Positions 15,024 to 24,384 of a DNA stretch of 64,000 nt are shown in pieces. Each line of letters opens with the position of its first letter. The first letter of the stretch is position 1. Source of the stretch: a candidate division WOR-3 bacterium (GTDB lineage Bacteria > Hydrothermota > Tepidihabitantia > Tepidihabitantales > Tepidihabitantaceae). The translations under genes were made by a program, and so were the position numbers. Location of the stretch: contig JBDRTY010000002.1 in the NCBI GenBank assembly GCA_039801085.1, forward strand, positions 124,001 through 188,000, read 5' to 3'. The notes below the pieces were generated by a model, which was not told the origin of the DNA, did no database searches, and was given only the letters and a program-made list of their open reading frames with translations.

Positions 15024-16382
15024 TCAGAAGACCGTCAGACGCCGGTATCGGGTGTGAGCGGGCGTTTTCAATATCAGGAAATAACAGCCCGGGCCGGGAG
15101 CATGCCAGGTAATGGTGTTGAGCCCGGAAGGGGTTGAGGGGTGGTTAAATTCCGCTCTTTTTCGGCCGAGGAGATCATAAATTGAAATTACCGCCGGCGT
15201 GACTGATAAAAGGTTCATTCTGATAACGCCGGTACCGGGACTGGACACCTGCAATTCCGGTCGAAAGTAATTTTCACGATCAGCGCCGTTAACGCCCTGA
15301 GGCTGGAAAATAAGAGTAGTGTCGAATTCGGTGCCATCAGCTCTGATACCATAAGTAATTACAGTATCACCATTGACATCGACAAGCATGAATTGATACA
15401 CTGCCTCCCGGTAGACCGTCCAGGGTGCCGGTTCATACCAGCGGGTGTGGAGCGGTGCGCCGCCACCGCCGGTGGTAAAATAGTGGATACCATTTATCAG
15501 TGAATGCTCGTAGGCGTGGATATGACCGGAAAATATCGCGGTTACCTGAAACTGCTCAAACAGCGGGCACAGGTAACGCTGAACCTCTTCATTGCCGGGA
15601 TGGGCCTGATTGGTGGTATAAGGAGGTTCGTGCAGAATGACAAATTTATGCCGGACAGTGGTGTCATGCTGAGCACTCTGAAGAGTCTGTATCAGCCATT
15701 CATATTGAGCACTCCCGGGCTGGATTTCCGAATAGTTGTCAAGCATGATGAAGATGCAGATACCATAACGGAAGGAGTAGTAGCGTTCGTTACCGGGCAG
15801 AACGAAGAAACGGAAGTAGTTGTCGATGTTACGGATGTCATGATTTCCCAAGACCGGAAAGAGGCAGGTCTGGCAAAGGAGGCCCGCAGTAATATTGAAG
15901 AAAATCTGATAGCAGGAGTCAGAACCGTTTTCGGTCAGATCACCGGTGTTCACAAGGATCGCGGGCAACGGATTAAGGGTGAGCATGCGGTTCACTACTG
16001 CCTGGTGCGCGGTGCTGTCGGTGCGCGAGTCGCCATAGACCAAGAGGCGGAGCGCATGCCGGCTGATCGACAGGGTGCGGAATCTGCAGACCGGCGATGT
16101 GTCAGTCGGAGTGACTATCCGGTAATAGTAAACTGTGTCCGAGAGAAGTTGAGAAAGATGAACCAGGTGCAGACCAACAGTGCTTGTGTCATATTTGGTA
16201 AACTCAAGTTGAGGGGTAAGTCCGTAGTCAATGCGTCCCGGTGTTGGCGCCAGCTGTTCCCAGCAGATGACGACGGAAGAATCGGTAAGACTCTGGATGT
16301 AAGGAGATTTCAGAAAACGGGCCAAAACTGACGACTGTAACAGGGTATACAAAGCAACTGCAACCACCATTTTCATGTTCAT
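15024..16382 (-). CDS. Secreted purple-acid-phosphatase-like metallophosphoesterase with Por-type tail
   Basis: 452 residues. A signal peptide (MVVAVALYTLLQSSVLA) is followed by a fibronectin-like purple acid phosphatase N-domain (about 25-110) and a calcineurin-like metallophosphoesterase. All metal motifs are present: VYGDSRTD, VNTGDLTENG, PVLGNHDI, FVILHEPPY and IFSGHIHAYEHS. The last ~75 residues resemble a type IX secretion C-terminal domain (PAVISIYDLLGRKRAEF ... GCYFLILKT ... YRRLTVF), so export to the cell surface is likely. Substrate unknown. The ATG is 6 nt after a -10 and no SD is seen; the gene is divergent from the M1 peptidase gene. Confidence 0.87.
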   Translation of the reverse strand: MNMKMVVAVALYTLLQSSVLARFLKSPYIQSLTDSSVVICWEQLAPTPGRIDYGLTPQLEFTKYDTSTVGLHLVHLSQLLSDTVYYYRIVTPTDTSPVCRFRTLSISRHALRLLVYGDSRTDSTAHQAVVNRMLTLNPLPAILVNTGDLTENGSDSCYQIFFNITAGLLCQTCLFPVLGNHDIRNIDNYFRFFVLPGNERYYSFRYGICIFIMLDNYSEIQPGSAQYEWLIQTLQSAQHDTTVRHKFVILHEPPYTTNQAHPGNEEVQRYLCPLFEQFQVTAIFSGHIHAYEHSLINGIHYFTTGGGGAPLHTRWYEPAPWTVYREAVYQFMLVDVNGDTVITYGIRADGTEFDTTLIFQPQGVNGADRENYFRPELQVSSPGTGVIRMNLLSVTPAVISIYDLLGRKRAEFNHPSTPSGLNTITWHAPGPGCYFLILKTPAHTRYRRLTVF

Positions 16383-16388
16383 CCTAAT

Positions 16389-16416
16389 ATTTTAACCAGT
16401 CATTGAGAGGGGGCAA
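16389..16416 (-). promoter_or_regulatory. Leaderless promoter of the metallophosphoesterase gene
   Basis: Minus strand: TTGCCC (16411-16416), 16 bp, TAAAAT (16389-16394), then ATTAGG and the ATG. Confidence 0.65.
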
Positions 16417-16440
16417 GGATGTGCTTTCAAACAGGTGCAT

Positions 16441-16469
16441 TTGCAATCCGGCTCTAATTTGAGTATAGT
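16441..16469 (+). promoter_or_regulatory. Promoter of the M1 aminopeptidase gene
   Basis: TTGCAA (16441-16446), 17 bp, TATAGT (16464-16469). The ATG follows 21 nt later with a CAGGAG SD in between, so this transcript has a short conventional leader. Only 24 bp separate its -35 from that of the divergent phosphatase. Confidence 0.7.
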
Positions 16470-16490
16470 TTGAAAAACAGGAGATAAAAA

Positions 16491-18440
16491 ATGTGGCTGT
16501 TACTGATGACTTTACTTGTTCCAGCACAGTCTGAGCCTGTGTTTTTGCACCCGGTTCCCCGGCAGGCACTCATCCCGACACCTCTTGGCTCCCACTCATT
16601 TGATGTGCGACATTACCGGCTGGATATTGAGCTGACGATGAGCGATGCGGGTTACCGCTGTCACGAGCAGGTGGAAATAAAGAGTAATGTCAGCCTGCTG
16701 GACAGTTTTACGCTGGATTTTGCCGGGCTGGTATGTGATTCAGTAAAACATCAGGGGTTGGCGGTGCAGTTTGATACCGCACCCGGTGTGTTGCGCATCT
16801 GGCTTTCCCAGCCGCTCCCCCGGGGAGAGTCAACAGTGGTTGACATATTCTTTCACCGGGAGCCAACCGCTCCCCAGATCGGATTTTTCTTTGCCCAGCC
16901 GCCAACCGTGCTCCATGCCCATGCGATGACCTGCGGCTGTCCGCGGGATAATCATTACTGGTTTGCCTGCTGGGACTGGCCGGCGGATAAGGCGGAGCAG
17001 GGCTGTGCGATTAACCTTATCCTTCCGGATACATTTCAGGGGTGTGCGAACGGAATGCTGGATTCGGTAACGGTCGTGCCGGGCGGTAAAAGGGTCTGGT
17101 GGTGGCGCCATCCCTATCCGATTGCAACCTATCTGATGACATTTTCAGCATCAAGGTTTGCCCGGTGGGATACGGTTGTTACTACCCTGAATGGCGATAC
17201 CGTGCCGCTGGTTTATTTCATGTGGCCCAGGGATTCGGCTGCGACCCGGACCGGCTACCGGTTCGTGCCCGATATGATGCGTTACTTCTCCGCACCAGAC
17301 CGGTTTGGGGCATATCCGTTTGAGCGTTTCGGGCTCGTCCCGGGTTATTACGGGTTTCCTTGGGGCGGAATGGAGCATCAGACGCAGGTGATGCTCCATC
17401 CGAGTTACATCGGCGGCGGGGGCGAGGCGATCATCTGTCATGAGCTGTCCCATATGTGGTGGGGTGATATGGTGACCCATCAGGAATATGCGGATGTGTG
17501 GCTGAATGAGGGGTTTGCTTCCTGGGCGGAATGCCTTTACATGGGACACCTGAATGGCAGAAGCTATTTCCAGAATTACATTGCCGGCAAGGCGCGGCAG
17601 TATTTTACTCAGCATCGAAGCCGGGATTTCCCGATCTATAATCCGCCCTGGAGTGAGATTTACAATTACGGAATAATTTACTGCAAGGGCTCCTGGGTAT
17701 TGAGGATGTTACAGTTTGTCTGCGGAGACACCGCATGGGAACAGCCGGGGGTTTTCTTCCGGGCATTGCGGTCCTACGCCGATTCATTCCGTTACGGGAC
17801 AGCGACGACTGAAATTTTCCGGCGGATAGTAGAACGGGAGACCGGCAGGGACCTGAGGCAGTTTTTTGATGAGTGGGTTTATGATCGGGGGTATCCGAAG
17901 TTTCGACTCTTCTGGAGCAAGGAGCGGTCCGGGGATTCATGGGATGTGGCAGTGAGAGTTGTTCAACAGAATGATACTAATTCCCGGCAGGTGTTTGTAA
18001 TTCCGTTTCCCCTGCAGGTTAATTGCCTCGGGGAAAGTATCAGGGTGCAGGCGGATGTTCAGGATTCGGTTTACACCGCGCGATTCAGGATGTTACGGGA
18101 GCCGGTCGGGATTACACCGGACCCAGATAACTGGATTCTTGACAGCTGCTATGTGAGTCAGGTTGGGGTTGAAGAGTTGGCGGGAGAAGTAAAGATTAAT
18201 CAGGGGATGGTCAGGATAATTAACAATCCGAGCCGAAAAGGGATACGGCTGGAATGTTACGGAGGGGCACCAGATATTATTGAGCTATTTGACTGTGGGG
18301 GGAGGCGCATTGGCACCTTCAGCCGGGAACAGAATGAGCGGATGCGAACGGTATGGCTGGCGGTTCCGAACGGTGTTTACTATGTCCGAACGGTTTTTTG
18401 TAAGCAGGTGGAGCGGTTGAAAGTTGTTGTGCTGAACTGA
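16491..18440 (+). CDS. Secreted M1-family aminopeptidase with Por-type tail
   Basis: 649 residues. Signal peptide (MWLLLMTLLVPAQS), N-terminal beta-saddle domain, then the gluzincin catalytic domain. It has a WGGMEHQT substrate loop (the GxMEN-like exopeptidase motif, here GGMEH), the zinc site HELSHMWWGD (about 316-325) and the third ligand in NEGFASWAE 19 residues later. The C-terminal ~75 residues look like a secretion/sorting domain (IIELFDCGGRRIGTF ... NGVYYVRTVF ... RLKVVVLN). It cleaves N-terminal residues from peptides, probably outside the cell. The SD CAGGAG is 7 nt from the ATG. Confidence 0.9.
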   Translation: MWLLLMTLLVPAQSEPVFLHPVPRQALIPTPLGSHSFDVRHYRLDIELTMSDAGYRCHEQVEIKSNVSLLDSFTLDFAGLVCDSVKHQGLAVQFDTAPGVLRIWLSQPLPRGESTVVDIFFHREPTAPQIGFFFAQPPTVLHAHAMTCGCPRDNHYWFACWDWPADKAEQGCAINLILPDTFQGCANGMLDSVTVVPGGKRVWWWRHPYPIATYLMTFSASRFARWDTVVTTLNGDTVPLVYFMWPRDSAATRTGYRFVPDMMRYFSAPDRFGAYPFERFGLVPGYYGFPWGGMEHQTQVMLHPSYIGGGGEAIICHELSHMWWGDMVTHQEYADVWLNEGFASWAECLYMGHLNGRSYFQNYIAGKARQYFTQHRSRDFPIYNPPWSEIYNYGIIYCKGSWVLRMLQFVCGDTAWEQPGVFFRALRSYADSFRYGTATTEIFRRIVERETGRDLRQFFDEWVYDRGYPKFRLFWSKERSGDSWDVAVRVVQQNDTNSRQVFVIPFPLQVNCLGESIRVQADVQDSVYTARFRMLREPVGITPDPDNWILDSCYVSQVGVEELAGEVKINQGMVRIINNPSRKGIRLECYGGAPDIIELFDCGGRRIGTFSREQNERMRTVWLAVPNGVYYVRTVFCKQVERLKVVVLN

Positions 18441-18459
18441 GCGAACGCGGGTGCGGGAT

Positions 18460-18486
18460 TGACTTTGCAACCGGAAAGAATAATGT
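18460..18486 (+). promoter_or_regulatory. Possible promoter of the foldase operon
   Basis: TTGACT (18460-18465), 15 bp, TAATGT (18481-18486). The gene start is about 80 nt downstream, so a real 5' leader is expected. Nothing in the leader was recognised as a riboswitch. Confidence 0.4.
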
Positions 18487-18566
18487 TATTCAAGAGTGAG
18501 GAATGTATCCTTATCCGGGTTTGTTCCGAGGCCGACTTGGGAAGGCAGGGTTAAGGGTTTGGGAGG

Positions 18567-19910
18567 ATGAAAAGATTTAGATCAGTGATGATCATGGGAA
18601 TACGGAGTGCAATGATACTGGCATTCGTGATGCAGTTTTGTGTCTGCCGGGGCGGTAAGAATCCGGCAGTTGCATCAGTTAATGATGTACCGATCAGCGT
18701 TGAGCAGCTGATGGCGGTAATTCCCAAATCGTATGAGCCCGGAAACGAATCAGCTGCGGTCTATCAGGCGCTGGAGGGGTTGATAGATAACGAGTTGATG
18801 GTTCAGGAGGCGGAGCGGTTGGGGCTAGATTCGATAGTTGCCTTCCCGCTGGAACTGGAGAAGAAGGGGCTGGTGATTTATGAGCTGTTTGCGGATATTG
18901 AGGAGAAGACCAGACCGGTTACTGAACAGGAACTCCGGCGGGTTTATGATCTGCTGAGATATGAGGTGCGCTGCCGGGTAATTGCGGTCCGGAGTCCGGA
19001 TACCGCCGAGAAGATTTATCAGGAGTTGACTGCCGGCGCCAGTTTTGAGTCGCTGGCGGTCAAATACTCAATTCACCCGAGTCGGGGACGCGGCGGCGAT
19101 CTGGGATATATCCAGGAGTATTTCATTGAGGAGCCGTTGCGCAGTGCAGTCCTGGGGTTAAAGACCGGGGAGTGGACCAGACCGGTATTTTTTGATTCGA
19201 GTTATCAGATTGTTCAGCTTTTGGACCGCCGGCCGGTTGCGCCGCCTCCGCCTCCTTTTAATGAATCGAAGCAGCAGCTGGCAGAGCAGATAAAGATATC
19301 CCGGCGCCGGCAGGCGGCAAACGAGTATGTTCAGCGATTGCGACAGCGGCTGATATATAATCCGGCAGGACTGCGGATTTTTCACAAGCCGGTTGATTCG
19401 ATTACCGAAGCCGAGCAGGAGATCTGGGTGGCGGTGCGGGATTCGAGCAAGTATGTGAAGGTGGGAAGATTGCTTCATATTGCCCGGCAGTTCCCTCCCG
19501 GTCTGGATACTGCGGTGCGGACCTATGCGATTAAAAGGGCAATTGAGGATGATCTGATGTTCGAGGATGGATTAAATCGCGGTCTGGATCGTGCGCCCCG
19601 AGTAGCGGACCAGTTGAACCGGCTGCGCCGGAAGCTGCTATACGAATCACTTTACAGCCGGGTGATTACCAGCAGAATTACCGTCAGTGATGAAGAGGTG
19701 CGGCAGTTTTATGAAGCCCACCGGGACCGGTATCCGGGAGAGCTGGATGCGGTGGCGCCACTGATTCGGAATAATCTCTTTCTGGAGCGGCAGGAACGCC
19801 GGTGGCAGGAGTATCGGCAGGAGTTGCGTTCCCGGAGCCGGATAAAGCTCGACGAAAAGAAAATAAAGGCGGTGATTCACCGCCTGAAATCAGAAAAGGA
19901 GAAAAAATAA
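18567..19910 (+). CDS. Parvulin-type peptidyl-prolyl isomerase, probable lipoprotein
   Basis: 447 residues. An N-terminal export signal (SAMILAFVMQFCVC) is followed by a SurA/PrsA-type chaperone region (VASVNDVPISVEQLMAV). A PpiC rotamase domain lies at about 130-220 (AEKIYQELTAGASFESLAVKYS ... GRGGDLGYIQEYFIEEPL). The C-terminal half is helical and chaperone-like. It probably assists folding of exported proteins in the periplasm. GGGAGG sits directly against ATG 18567; the Met at 18588 or 18594 are alternative starts. First of three consecutive foldase genes; its stop overlaps the next start (TAATG). Confidence 0.83.
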   Translation: MKRFRSVMIMGIRSAMILAFVMQFCVCRGGKNPAVASVNDVPISVEQLMAVIPKSYEPGNESAAVYQALEGLIDNELMVQEAERLGLDSIVAFPLELEKKGLVIYELFADIEEKTRPVTEQELRRVYDLLRYEVRCRVIAVRSPDTAEKIYQELTAGASFESLAVKYSIHPSRGRGGDLGYIQEYFIEEPLRSAVLGLKTGEWTRPVFFDSSYQIVQLLDRRPVAPPPPPFNESKQQLAEQIKISRRRQAANEYVQRLRQRLIYNPAGLRIFHKPVDSITEAEQEIWVAVRDSSKYVKVGRLLHIARQFPPGLDTAVRTYAIKRAIEDDLMFEDGLNRGLDRAPRVADQLNRLRRKLLYESLYSRVITSRITVSDEEVRQFYEAHRDRYPGELDAVAPLIRNNLFLERQERRWQEYRQELRSRSRIKLDEKKIKAVIHRLKSEKEKK

Positions 19911-20749
19911 TGAAGATCTCGGGTAAATACCTGCTGGCAGGAGTTTTTATCTTTACGCTGGGGTGCAATCAGGCACCGGCAGGGCTGGAACAGCCCAAGG
20001 GCAAGGTTGTGGGAACGGTTAACAACGATCGGCTGACTGTGCCTCAGGTCGACTACGCGGCGGAACAGTTGCGCGCCGAGGTAAATCAGCAGAACCTGCC
20101 GAAAATTCTCGATCGGATGGTCACCGTGTCACTTTTAGCGCAGGAGGCGGTGCGGCGCGGGATGCTGAAGGATGAGAAGGTGCTCTCCGGACTTGCCTGG
20201 ATGGAGAGGATGTATCTGGCATCAGAACTGGCAGGGCAGATTGCCGAGAGTGCCGAGCCGGCTCCCGGCGAAGTACTGGAATACTTTCAACAGCACAAGA
20301 GTGAATTCGGAACCGGGTTGAAGATGCAGCTGATGGTACTGCCGGATTCGAGCTACGCAGAGCAGACCCTTGCGGAGTTGAAAGCAGGCGCTGATTTCTT
20401 ACGGCTGGCACGGGAAAGATCGATGGACACCTCGGTTATCAATGTGCCGGGGTATCCGACCAGAGGTGTAGCGTTATCGCTGGGCTGGAGTCTGGCCGAT
20501 GAGGAAATGATTTTCAGTCTGAAGCCGGGGGAAATTTCGCCCGTCCTGACGACCCAGATGGGTTATCAGATTGTCAAGGTGGTGGAGAAAAAGACATTGA
20601 ACGAAAACCCTGCCCTGAACGAGATGATTCAGATGTATATTTCCGAAGGGCTCAAGGAACAGCGGCGGCGGCAGGTCCTTGACAGTCTGTTAACCAGCCT
20701 GCGTTCGCGGGCGAAGGTGGTACTTAAGCCGGAGGAGTACCGTCGTTAG
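19910..20749 (+). CDS. PrsA-like peptidyl-prolyl isomerase lipoprotein
   Basis: 279 residues. A lipoprotein signal (LLAGVFIFTLGCN) with the lipobox Cys at about 20. Helical N-domain VGTVNNDRLTVPQVDYAA, then a PpiC-type domain (SYAEQTLAELKAGADFLRLARERS ... GWSLADEEMIFSLKPGEISPVL). The ATG shares one base with the previous stop and has an AAAAGGAG SD. It is a membrane-anchored foldase, middle gene of the foldase triplet. Confidence 0.85.
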   Translation: MKISGKYLLAGVFIFTLGCNQAPAGLEQPKGKVVGTVNNDRLTVPQVDYAAEQLRAEVNQQNLPKILDRMVTVSLLAQEAVRRGMLKDEKVLSGLAWMERMYLASELAGQIAESAEPAPGEVLEYFQQHKSEFGTGLKMQLMVLPDSSYAEQTLAELKAGADFLRLARERSMDTSVINVPGYPTRGVALSLGWSLADEEMIFSLKPGEISPVLTTQMGYQIVKVVEKKTLNENPALNEMIQMYISEGLKEQRRRQVLDSLLTSLRSRAKVVLKPEEYRR

Positions 20750-20781
20750 TCGGGAAATGTGTTAGACAGCAGGACGGTGCC

Positions 20782-22074
20782 ATGAAGCGAAAGGCTGCCA
20801 GCAGGTATGGGATAGCGGGCTGGCTATTTGTCGCGCTCGTCGGACTAGCAGCAGGAGGAACGGCGGACCGGATCGCTGCGGTTGTCGGTGACAGACCGAT
20901 TCTGGAGAGTGAAGTTCAGGAGCTGACAGTTTACTTCCGTCTGATGACCGGCGACACCATTGCTCCAGATTCATCCGTGCGGGCAGAGGCACTGAACCGG
21001 CTGATTGATGAGGCATTGCTTTCGCAGCAGGCACAGCGGGAGTCGATTGAGGTCAGTCGTGAGGAGCTGCTGCAGACGGTTAACGAGCAGTTGAACGCAA
21101 TCAAAGAGCGCTTTGAGAGTGAGGCGGATTATCAGGCGGCGCTGGAGGCGGAGGGGGTGACCGAGCGCCGGCTGAAGGAACGGATTACCGATGAGGTCCG
21201 GCGCAATCTGCTTTCCAGACGTCTCCTGGAGAAGGCCGGACTTATCCAGATTTACATTTCCCCGACTGAAGTGGAACGATTTTACAACGAGCACCGGGAT
21301 TCGATTGCCCGGGTTCCCGGCAGGGTGAAGCTGGCGCATATCCTGATTATGATCAAGCCCTCAGATTCAGTTGAGAGTGCTGTTCGCACGCGTGCCTGGG
21401 AGGTACTGGAGCTGCTTGCCCGCGGGGGCGACTTTGCAACCCTTGCCCGTTCTTTCAGCGAGGATGCGGTAACTCGGGACCGGGGTGGAGACTGGGGGTG
21501 GCGCAATTTGAGCGAACTGGCGCCGGAGTTTCAGCTGGTGTTAACCCAGTTAAAAGAGGGACAGCTGTCCCCTCCGGTCCGGGGAAGAGCCGGTTACTGG
21601 ATTTTACAGAAGGAGGCAGTTCGCAGCGGGCAGGTGCGATTTCGGGGGATATTCTTCAAGGTGCCCTTAACACGGGCGGACACGGTTCGTGCCCGCAGGA
21701 GAGCCAATACAGTTCGCAGTTACGCATTGAGCGGAGTACCATTTGATTCATTGGCACGGATTTATTCTGATGATCCGGAAACATCAAAGGAGGGCGGGTA
21801 TCTGGGTGAGTTTTTTCTTGAAGGTTTGATGCCACCGTTCGACCGGGTTCTGGCGCAGCTAAATACCGGTGATATCAGCGAGCCGGTTCTTTCTGAGCAC
21901 GGATTTCACATTATCAGGGTAATTGAGAAGCAGCCGGAGCGACTGCTCACGCTCGGAGAAATGCAGGATGAAATCCGGAACTATCTGTACCAGCAGGAGT
22001 TCAGCCGCCGGCTGAGAAGTTACCTTGACCGTATCCGGCGGGAAATTTTTGTGGAGATTAAAAGAGATGAATAA
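20782..22074 (+). CDS. SurA-like periplasmic chaperone/peptidyl-prolyl isomerase
   Basis: 430 residues. Signal peptide (WLFVALVGLAAGGTA), then the SurA N-domain start DRIAAVVGDRPILESEVQEL. Two parvulin domains follow: about 175-275 (VKLAHILIMIKPS ... FATLARSFSEDAVTRDRGGDWGW) and about 285-385 (FRGIFFKVPLTRADT ... DSLARIYSDDPETSKEGGYLGEFF). This is the classical SurA layout, a chaperone for outer-membrane barrels. It lies 32 nt after the PrsA-like gene and before a propeller lipoprotein. Confidence 0.9.
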   Translation: MKRKAASRYGIAGWLFVALVGLAAGGTADRIAAVVGDRPILESEVQELTVYFRLMTGDTIAPDSSVRAEALNRLIDEALLSQQAQRESIEVSREELLQTVNEQLNAIKERFESEADYQAALEAEGVTERRLKERITDEVRRNLLSRRLLEKAGLIQIYISPTEVERFYNEHRDSIARVPGRVKLAHILIMIKPSDSVESAVRTRAWEVLELLARGGDFATLARSFSEDAVTRDRGGDWGWRNLSELAPEFQLVLTQLKEGQLSPPVRGRAGYWILQKEAVRSGQVRFRGIFFKVPLTRADTVRARRRANTVRSYALSGVPFDSLARIYSDDPETSKEGGYLGEFFLEGLMPPFDRVLAQLNTGDISEPVLSEHGFHIIRVIEKQPERLLTLGEMQDEIRNYLYQQEFSRRLRSYLDRIRREIFVEIKRDE

Positions 22075-22102
22075 ATCTCAGTAAGCGAGAAAAGGAGGTA
22101 AT

Positions 22103-24235
22103 ATGGTAAAAAAACTGGGAGTAATTATCATACTGGCTGGAATGATTATCGCCGGCGCCGGCTGCCGGAACAAACCGCCATCAATTCCCGCAAAGCCGGC
22201 GGGCCCGGTGGTTCTCAGTCCCGGGGATAGTGGAGTTTATCGCAGTGTGGCAACCGACCCGAATAAGGATCGGGTATTGTACATCTGGGACTGGGCAGAC
22301 GGCAGCGCCGACACCACGGGGTTGAAACGGTCAGGTGATACCGTTTTTGTCAGCCACAGCTGGAGCAGTGAAGGGATTTATGCGGTACGGGTGCGGGCAA
22401 AGGATGAAAAAGGCGATTTCAGTCCGGAGTGGTCAGATACGCTGCAGGTGGAGGTAAGGTTCGGGGCAAACCGGGCTCCGGTTGTCGGGGCACCGGTGGG
22501 ACCGGATTCAGGCTGGGTTGGTGAGTGGCAGGTATTCAGGGCGGTTGCGGTTGATCCGGACGGAGATTCAGTGAAGATCAAATTTCTCTGGGATGAGGGG
22601 CAGACCGGACTGGTGAGCCCGCTGGTTGGTTCAGGTGATACGGTGGTTGATTCGGTGAGATATTTTTACCGCGGTTTCAAAAATATCCGGTGTGTTGCAT
22701 GGGACCAAGAGGGGCTGATGTCCGATACTTCACCGGTAAAGCAGTTTTATGCAATGCAGGAGAACACCGCCCCCTATCTGCCGGTGGTCAGGGGCCCGGC
22801 ACGGGGAGTGGCGAATGGTCCCTATTACCGGTTCTATGCCAGCGCAGCGGACCCGCAGGGTGACAAGGTGCGCTACCGGTTTATCTTCAGCGACGGCACG
22901 GTTTCCAGCTGGACGCCACTGGGACCGAGCGGTCACTGGGGAATGGATTCAATCCGTTTCAGCCAGCCGGGAACCTATTATGTCCGGGCGGTGGCACAGG
23001 ATTCACTGGGGCTGGATTCCGATACTTCGGCGCCCAAGGTTTTTGAGGTGGTAAATGAGGGGAATGTTCTCTGGCAGGTGATGATTGATGAATTTGTTTC
23101 CTCCCCCGCCTTGGGCGCGGTCAACACCGGCAGAGAAATGAGACCAGCGGTGATAGTGGGGGGGACCGATGCCCGGATTTTTGCCTTTGACGCCTATCAG
23201 GCAGAGACGCTTTTCATCCAGACTGGTGATGGAACCTGGGAGGAGTTCTGTGCATCGCCAGCAGTGGGCACAGACGGCACGGTCTATATCGGAAATGAGA
23301 ATGGGAAGCTGATGGCATTCAGTGCAAGCGGTAATCTGAAATGGGCTTTTCCCGAGACGCTGGGCAGCGAACCGGTTAACGCCTCAGTAGCACTGGACGG
23401 AAATTTCATCTATGTTGCCGGGATCGGAAAGCAGATTTACAAACTTCAGGATAATGGCACGGGATGTTCGGTCGTCTGGAGTTATCCGTTGAGTGAGGAG
23501 GTGTATTCTTCGCCGGCGGTGATGCCTGATGGCCGGGTCGTGGTTATTGACGACTCCGGGTATGTGTACTGTCTGACTGCCGATGGGGCGCTGTCGTGGC
23601 GCTATTTTGCGGATGCGAGTGTTACTTCCTCACCAGCGGTTGATAATCAGGGTAATATCTATTTCGGGACGGATCAGGGGGACCTGATTGCACTTTCAGC
23701 CAGCGGCGGATTTTCGTGGCGTTACCATGTCAGTGATACGATGAACGACATCCTCTCTTCACCGGTAATCGATCAGAGCGGTAATATCTATTTCGGATGT
23801 AATAACGGTTATCTTTACAAGGTCAATGCAAGTGGCGGCTTGGAATGGCGCTGTCTCGTGCAGGCGAATGCTTCCCTTACCGGTTCTCCCGCCCTGACTG
23901 CGGACGGTCTGGTGTATATTCTCTCACCGGTAGATTCGGTAACTGAGAAACTGGTGGCGGTTAATGCGGGTTCAGGAGTGGTGCAGTGGGAGACGATGCT
24001 CTCCCGGACTGTTCTCCGGGGTGGGAGTGTCAAACCACACCCCCGGCGTCTGCTGGTTGATATTTTACCCTCACCAGTGATCGACCGCTACGGGATTATT
24101 TACATTACCACCGAAAACGGCGGCATTTATGCCATCGCCGGCAGACCACAGGGAACGCTGATGCCTGGTGACTGGCCGATGTTCCGGCACGATGTGCGTC
24201 ATACCGGCAAGTTCGGCAGTCAGTGGCGACGCTAA
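22103..24235 (+). CDS. Lipoprotein with PKD-like modules and PQQ-type beta-propeller
   Basis: 710 residues. Lipoprotein signal (IIILAGMIIAGAGCRNK). Residues about 25-320 are three PKD/Ig-like modules (e.g. RVLYIWDWADGSADTT, VKIKFLWDEGQ, VRYRFIFSDGT). The rest is a PQQ/YncE-like propeller with repeated SPAV-DxxGxxYFGxxxGxLxAxxxxGxxxW blades. It ends in the DWPMFRHDVRHTGKFG motif that closes many such propellers. AAAGGAGG lies 7 nt before the ATG. Likely surface or periplasmic and a probable client of the foldases just upstream. No enzymatic residues recognised; quinone binding is not implied. Confidence 0.82.
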   Translation: MVKKLGVIIILAGMIIAGAGCRNKPPSIPAKPAGPVVLSPGDSGVYRSVATDPNKDRVLYIWDWADGSADTTGLKRSGDTVFVSHSWSSEGIYAVRVRAKDEKGDFSPEWSDTLQVEVRFGANRAPVVGAPVGPDSGWVGEWQVFRAVAVDPDGDSVKIKFLWDEGQTGLVSPLVGSGDTVVDSVRYFYRGFKNIRCVAWDQEGLMSDTSPVKQFYAMQENTAPYLPVVRGPARGVANGPYYRFYASAADPQGDKVRYRFIFSDGTVSSWTPLGPSGHWGMDSIRFSQPGTYYVRAVAQDSLGLDSDTSAPKVFEVVNEGNVLWQVMIDEFVSSPALGAVNTGREMRPAVIVGGTDARIFAFDAYQAETLFIQTGDGTWEEFCASPAVGTDGTVYIGNENGKLMAFSASGNLKWAFPETLGSEPVNASVALDGNFIYVAGIGKQIYKLQDNGTGCSVVWSYPLSEEVYSSPAVMPDGRVVVIDDSGYVYCLTADGALSWRYFADASVTSSPAVDNQGNIYFGTDQGDLIALSASGGFSWRYHVSDTMNDILSSPVIDQSGNIYFGCNNGYLYKVNASGGLEWRCLVQANASLTGSPALTADGLVYILSPVDSVTEKLVAVNAGSGVVQWETMLSRTVLRGGSVKPHPRRLLVDILPSPVIDRYGIIYITTENGGIYAIAGRPQGTLMPGDWPMFRHDVRHTGKFGSQWRR

Positions 24236-24252
24236 AATCAGGGTGAATCACC

Positions 24253-24285
24253 GCAGGGGCGTATTCCTTACGCCCCTGCCTTTTT
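24253..24285 (+). terminator. Intrinsic terminator after the foldase/propeller operon
   Basis: A perfect 11-bp stem, GCAGGGGCGTA / TACGCCCCTGC, with a 5-nt loop, followed by CTTTTT. It is the only textbook rho-independent terminator I see in the window. Confidence 0.92.
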
Positions 24286-24344
24286 ATAAAGGCTTAAATG
24301 AGGTGATACTCAAGAGCATATTAATATAATATTTATGAAAGGGT

Positions 24345-24372
24345 TTGACATTTGGGGTATCAGCGTTAAATT
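24345..24372 (+). promoter_or_regulatory. Promoter of the purD operon
   Basis: TTGACA (24345-24350), 16 bp, TAAATT (24367-24372), then 12 nt to the ATG with no SD. The leader is predicted to be only about 5 nt. Confidence 0.65.
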
Positions 24373-24384
24373 GAAAAAGATATT

